Part shown: piece after piece, positions 60,136 to 64,000 of the stretch
How positions within the stretch are numbered: the stretch's first letter is position 1
Layout: each line of letters opens with the position of its first letter
Origin: Giardia muris
Taxonomy: Eukaryota > Fornicata > Diplomonadida > Hexamitidae
NCBI GenBank assembly: GCA_006247105.1
Contig: CM016925.1
Coordinates: forward strand, 2,418,001 to 2,482,000
Reading direction: 5' to 3'
DNA length: 64,000 nt
The notes under the pieces: model-generated
The model's input: the letters and a program-made list of their open reading frames with translations, nothing else
Told to the model about the DNA's origin: nothing
The model's database searches: none
Made by a program: the position numbers and the translations under genes

Positions 60136-63100
60136 TCAGATCTTGACCCCGGTCGCCATAGCAGACTCCATGGCTCTGTACTCCGCAATATGTACCTCTC
60201 CCGTCACCGGGACCCGACACAAGGGGCAGCGATAGCCGGAACTCGACGTTTGCAGGTGCGTGCAGCACGAACTGCAACAGACGAGGTGGCGGCAAGGGAA
60301 GAAGATGACGTCCGGCGGGCTTCCGCAGCAAATGGCGCAGGTGTCTGTCGTCTCGTCCGTGTCGGTCATCCCACGGATGAGGAAGCGCATCTCGGCGTCC
60401 TTAAGGTCGATGATGAGGTCTTCTATGGAAATATTATCCGAAAGGATTCCAACGAAGAACATGTCGAGTATCCTCCTTAGGAGGTTGAGTTGCGCGTTGA
60501 TCGCACCATTGATTTTGCATGTGAATCTATGTACGTTGCGATTCAATGTTGCAGCGACGACTCGGGGTAGCGCATCGAAGATGGCCATGTCGATCACGTT
60601 GAAGGCGCGTGCCATTCTTGGTGCCAGATGATGGAAGCCCGGTGTCTCGAAGGCCATTTGCAGTAAGTGCTCCAACATATCCGGGTCAGTACAGTATTGA
60701 CAAACGGTTCGGCCCCTATTATCGCAGATGTATAGCTCCTGATAGAGTATCTGTGGTATGGGCACTCTCAGCGATAGGTACTCCGTTGCTAACTGGATGG
60801 CGTCACATAATGGGACGTCAGTTGGAAAGGGACTCGATACGACCTGCACAAACGGGGGGGCGACGTCATAGATGTAACTTTCACGGACGTTATTCAGGAT
60901 GCAGCGGGAAAGGTCTTCGGGTGAGGCATCCATTAGACGCATGGTCGCTATTCTTGCCAGAAGGGAGTTGGCTATTTCGGTTGGGCAAAGTCCTTTCCTA
61001 TAGAGTTCTGTACAGGTCTGTAGTACAAATCGTCCACGAAGGAAGTGCATAAGTGCCGTACGCCCTCGAGTATCTCGCATCAGAAGCTCCTGCTGGATTG
61101 AAGAGTACAACCCTGACCGCTCTGAGAGCCCATACAACATGGATCCATTCGTGAACGCCAAATGCATCAAGGAGGTACGTCCATAGACGTCGCTTCTTGC
61201 CACCTCGTGAGGATAAAGTAACAGGAGTGTCGGCCGTGCTCGCCACCCAGAACGTGCAGCATACATGAGTGCCGTTAACCCAAATGTATCACACATCCCA
61301 ACCTCGGCAGCTAGCATGCAACGCGCAGCGGCGACGTTGCCTGTACTGGCCGCAACCATCAAGGCAGTTTGGTTCTGATGGCTGAGTCGATTTATGGAGG
61401 TAGCAGTGTTAAAGAACTTATCAGCGAGCCTATGAATTGAGCCTCGACGCGCAAGAAACATCAATAAGGTTTCCCCATTATTGTTCTTCTGAAGAAGAGA
61501 GTCAAGATCTAATAGTCTATCAGAGATGTTTTCTGGTGAAAGCTGTGCATGATAGAAGCATGGGGGGTTTCCATATCGATCAACTTCATCCAACGTTAGA
61601 AACTCTGATAGCTCCAATTGATCCTCCCGATAGGTTCTAATATCAAGCTTTTGTACATGGCCCGAGAAGAGGGCAAGATCGGACATGTTGGCAGTCAAGA
61701 AGAAGTGCAGAGGACCAAAGGGGATTTGGGTTTGAAGACTAAGATGCATGAGTATTGGATAGACAATTCTGGTCTTCAGGTTGACAAATATGCCTTTGAG
61801 AAGACTAACTGGTACAAGGTGGCAATAAGTAGAACGTTCCCAAGCCCGAATACCAACGACGCCTGTGACGGCATAATCTACCGGCCTTGGTAGCTCCTGT
61901 TCTCTCAATAAGGGAGTTAATATGGTGATCAAATCTCGGTTCTGTACGAAACGGATGAGCCTACTAGCAAGCTTATCGTCTCCCTCACTTGAGGCGTGCA
62001 AGTCATAAAGAAGACTCAAGACATCCTCATCTGGCTTTAAGGCAGTGAGAATCCCAGCTAGAAGGGGGGTTGTATCCGTTCCTAGAAGAAGATCAAGTAA
62101 ACTTGTAGCAGAACGGCCTAAGGAACTAGTGGATTCCAGAATGACCTCATATAACGTACGCTTAGACTGAAACGCTGCACGTAAGAAATATCGGACGTAT
62201 TGAAGTAAGATCTTGACGAAGCACGGCGGCTGTGTTATCGTGCAAAAGAGTATACTGATGAGGAGAAGGAGTGATTGCTTGTCACTGGTTTCAACGATAT
62301 CCAATAGGAGTGGCCTATCCGGCTTGGTAAGCTTCTTGACATGTATACAAAGATTAATCAAATACTCGAGAAGGATATGAATTGGCTTTGAGAGGGATGG
62401 GATCGGTAACGGGGGATGATCGCAGTATTGTAAGAAGAGGTTCAACAGGATGGTCTTGAATGATACTGTCGAATGTTTGATATGTCGTGGATATAAAAAG
62501 AGGCTTCTTGTTAGAGTTAAGAGGAAATCTGGAAGTAGGACTTGTGGTGCACTCGTATCGTCTATAGGACAGACGCGAAGCCTCCATGGTCTTACCTCCT
62601 TAGTATCTTCTAGTTGTGCTTCCAGTTCAAGTCCATAGATGTATCCATCAGTGGGACATATGCTTGAGGAGGTGACTAGATCACTAAGAGCATGCGCTCC
62701 GTTATTCAATGGAGAGTTCCTCCCTATACGACGCCCAACGTGCTGATTGACATTTAAGAGGCCATATCTAATGAAGAATCGGACGAGTAATGGACAAAGG
62801 ATAGAGGGAGTAGTTATTGGGTCGAGACTGGCAAGGTCCGAAGCATCGAAGAAGCAGGATGTGATTCCGGCCGAAACGATATGCTTTGGGAGGTCATCCT
62901 CCACCATTATAGAGTAGTATTCCTGCTTCTTATAATACTCCTTGGCTAGAGAACTAAAGTTCTTCAAGGACGTGAGATATAACGAGCATATGCTCATGCG
63001 CGGTAGGCAAGCAACCATATCACTTTGGGAAAGAAGAGTTTCTTGCTCTTGTGATTCACGTTGCAATAGGTGTGGTAATTCGGGAAAGTCGAAATCGACA

Positions 63101-63723
63101 TAAAGAAGAGGGCTTAAGAGCTTGGATTCGTCGTCCTCCTCATCACTATCAAAAAAGGCCCCATCCTCATAGTCATGAGCAGAGGTATAGGATAGGTTAT
63201 TAATGACATCGAGTGCTGTCATACTAGATTCATCTTCGGTCCTTTCGGGTGGTGTGACCGTCACGACGCTCGTCTCAGAAGGAGAAGACTGCGGTTGATC
63301 ATCTGAAATGCTTATTATGGTCTCGCTAGTTAAGAAATCTACATGCTCTGATGCAGGAGACGTAGACACGCCTAGATTCTGGTCAGTTAGTAATGGGATG
63401 AGTTCATAATGCCGTAAAAGGACCGCGTGTATCAAGGCGGTACGTCCCATATTGTCGACAATTGTTCCTTCATATCTTACAAGCATAATGACTCCTTGCC
63501 TATAGCCTAGTACTGCTGCCAGCATCAAAGCCGTCATTCCCAACATATTTCGCCTTCCAGCATACGTTCGGATAAAGGCTTTAACGATCTCGTCATCCTG
63601 CAAGTAAACTCCGTACATCAGCGGAGTATTTCCCAGTGGGTCGACATATATCCCGGGCTGCTTAGCATACTCAAAGACGCTGGAGGGTTGCTGACGAAGA
63701 ATCGTTGTCAGCCATCCTCTCAT
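60136..63723 (-). CDS. Large ankyrin-RING protein, putative ubiquitin ligase
   Basis: An 1195-residue protein. The N-terminal ankyrins are at about 25-115 (GNTPLMYGVYLQDDEIVKAF; GMTALMLAAVLGYRQGVIML). An acidic run (FDSDEEDDESK) and a long alpha-helical middle of about 600 residues with no recognised family follow. A second ankyrin block is at about 770-900 (GETLLMFLARRGSIHRLADK; NQTALMVAASTGNVAAARCM; GLTALMYAARSGWRARPTLL). The C-terminal RING at about 1135-1180 reads CAICC, FFPCRHLVCCSSCC and CPLCR, with the same C-x-H-x-V-C-C-x2-C layout as the ankyrin-RING gene at 51955. The start lies 9 bp from the divergent gene at 63733. Probably a ubiquitin E3; substrate unknown. Confidence 0.86.
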   Translation of the reverse strand: MRGWLTTILRQQPSSVFEYAKQPGIYVDPLGNTPLMYGVYLQDDEIVKAFIRTYAGRRNMLGMTALMLAAVLGYRQGVIMLVRYEGTIVDNMGRTALIHAVLLRHYELIPLLTDQNLGVSTSPASEHVDFLTSETIISISDDQPQSSPSETSVVTVTPPERTEDESSMTALDVINNLSYTSAHDYEDGAFFDSDEEDDESKLLSPLLYVDFDFPELPHLLQRESQEQETLLSQSDMVACLPRMSICSLYLTSLKNFSSLAKEYYKKQEYYSIMVEDDLPKHIVSAGITSCFFDASDLASLDPITTPSILCPLLVRFFIRYGLLNVNQHVGRRIGRNSPLNNGAHALSDLVTSSSICPTDGYIYGLELEAQLEDTKEVRPWRLRVCPIDDTSAPQVLLPDFLLTLTRSLFLYPRHIKHSTVSFKTILLNLFLQYCDHPPLPIPSLSKPIHILLEYLINLCIHVKKLTKPDRPLLLDIVETSDKQSLLLLISILFCTITQPPCFVKILLQYVRYFLRAAFQSKRTLYEVILESTSSLGRSATSLLDLLLGTDTTPLLAGILTALKPDEDVLSLLYDLHASSEGDDKLASRLIRFVQNRDLITILTPLLREQELPRPVDYAVTGVVGIRAWERSTYCHLVPVSLLKGIFVNLKTRIVYPILMHLSLQTQIPFGPLHFFLTANMSDLALFSGHVQKLDIRTYREDQLELSEFLTLDEVDRYGNPPCFYHAQLSPENISDRLLDLDSLLQKNNNGETLLMFLARRGSIHRLADKFFNTATSINRLSHQNQTALMVAASTGNVAAARCMLAAEVGMCDTFGLTALMYAARSGWRARPTLLLLYPHEVARSDVYGRTSLMHLAFTNGSMLYGLSERSGLYSSIQQELLMRDTRGRTALMHFLRGRFVLQTCTELYRKGLCPTEIANSLLARIATMRLMDASPEDLSRCILNNVRESYIYDVAPPFVQVVSSPFPTDVPLCDAIQLATEYLSLRVPIPQILYQELYICDNRGRTVCQYCTDPDMLEHLLQMAFETPGFHHLAPRMARAFNVIDMAIFDALPRVVAATLNRNVHRFTCKINGAINAQLNLLRRILDMFFVGILSDNISIEDLIIDLKDAEMRFLIRGMTDTDETTDTCAICCGSPPDVIFFPCRHLVCCSSCCTHLQTSSSGYRCPLCRVPVTGEVHIAEYRAMESAMATGVKI

Positions 63724-63732
63724 CCGAAAAAA
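63724..63732. promoter_or_regulatory. Bidirectional promoter interval (9 bp)
   Basis: Nine bases, CCGAAAAAA, separate the ankyrin-RING ATG (minus) from the plus-strand partial gene's ATG. It is the shortest such interval in the window. Confidence 0.6.
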
Positions 63733-64000
63733 ATGAGTCGCTTGCGTGTCACTCCAAATCTGTATTCCTCAAGAATAGATGAGCACGTTGCACCTAATCT
63801 CGACTCCTTACTGCACTTTACTCGAGATAGTTGGTCAGGCCCAGTCAATACGACCTCCGAGCAAGAACATAGAATCCTCATGGAGAAGATCACAGCCATG
63901 AAGGAGGAGAATCGGTTGTTCCACGCATACTCAAACTCATGGGCTTTGGATACCCCCATCCTTGAAAACCCTCAGGCTTCCGGTCTTCGAGAGACATACC
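63733..64000 (+). CDS. Start of an unknown gene, cut by window edge
   Basis: The frame begins at an ATG right after CGAAAAAA and is open to the last base, giving 89 residues. The opening is polar (MSRLRVTPNLYSSRIDEHV) and a short helix follows (EHRILMEKITAMKEENRLF). Too little is visible to name a family. It diverges from the ankyrin-RING gene with 9 bp between start codons. Confidence 0.65.
   Translation, partial: MSRLRVTPNLYSSRIDEHVAPNLDSLLHFTRDSWSGPVNTTSEQEHRILMEKITAMKEENRLFHAYSNSWALDTPILENPQASGLRETY

Noticed and set aside
1..64000. CRISPR arrays, insertion sequences, transposons, bacterial operons
   Set aside because: No direct repeat arrays, terminal inverted repeats or transposase-like frames were seen. 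The contig reads as a eukaryotic nuclear sequence.

Overview
This is a eukaryotic nuclear contig from a flagellated, Giardia-like diplomonad. The evidence is consistent. Genes are packed head to tail, head to head and tail to tail with gaps of 0 to 150 bp, and almost all are single open frames with no convincing spliceosomal intron. Start codons sit directly behind a short A/T-rich tract, as with the Giardia initiator. Several stop codons overlap AGTRAAY, the motif reported as the Giardia polyadenylation signal. Six genes encode ankyrin proteins of the 'Protein 21.1' style (repeats like ...EAGM..., G.TALM.AA..G). TAA, TAG and TGA are all used as stops, which argues against hexamitin diplomonads that read TAR as Gln. 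The species is not determined.

Layout. 1-8.3 kb: Fused/STK36-like kinase (cut by the window edge), proteasome Rpn10, tRNA methyltransferase Trm1, a coiled-coil protein, a propeller-like protein, and Rei1/ZNF622. 8.3-17.3 kb: an RRM-like protein, a Tctex1 dynein light chain, IFT52, tRNA-Thr(UGU), CK2 beta, an EF-hand protein, small unknowns, an LMBR1-like fragment in a gene-poor stretch, a coiled-coil protein, and tRNA-Val(UAC). 17.3-33.3 kb: three very long coiled-coil paralogues sharing an unrecognised N-terminal module, interleaved with an unknown protein and the V-ATPase proteolipid c''. 33.4-40.3 kb: an E2 of the UBC6/UBE2J type, V-ATPase subunit B, an NTMT1-like N-terminal methyltransferase, a TMEM208/SND2-like membrane protein, an ANTH-like protein and a NAK-family kinase. 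40.4-46.0 kb: a forward-strand run of six genes, five of them beginning with an unusual H-x-C-P...C-x-C signature or a variant. 46.2-63.7 kb: a possible FKBP/TPR protein, five tandem ankyrin genes, a coiled-coil gene, a stefin-type cystatin abutting an ARID-like gene, and a large ankyrin-RING gene. A partial gene runs off the right end.

Functional themes. Several genes belong to cilium/flagellum biology (Fused kinase, IFT52, Tctex1 and possibly the C-x-C cluster and coiled-coil family). Others belong to ubiquitin biology (Rpn10, E2, two ankyrin-RING proteins), vacuolar acidification (V-ATPase B and c''), and clathrin-type endocytosis (ANTH-like protein next to an AAK1/GAK-like kinase). The most original content is the three-member coiled-coil family with its N-terminal 'RPLxV...C[DN]P..DH.APK' module and the C-x-C gene cluster. 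Close behind are the extremely short bidirectional promoters, with 9 to 21 bp between divergent start codons.
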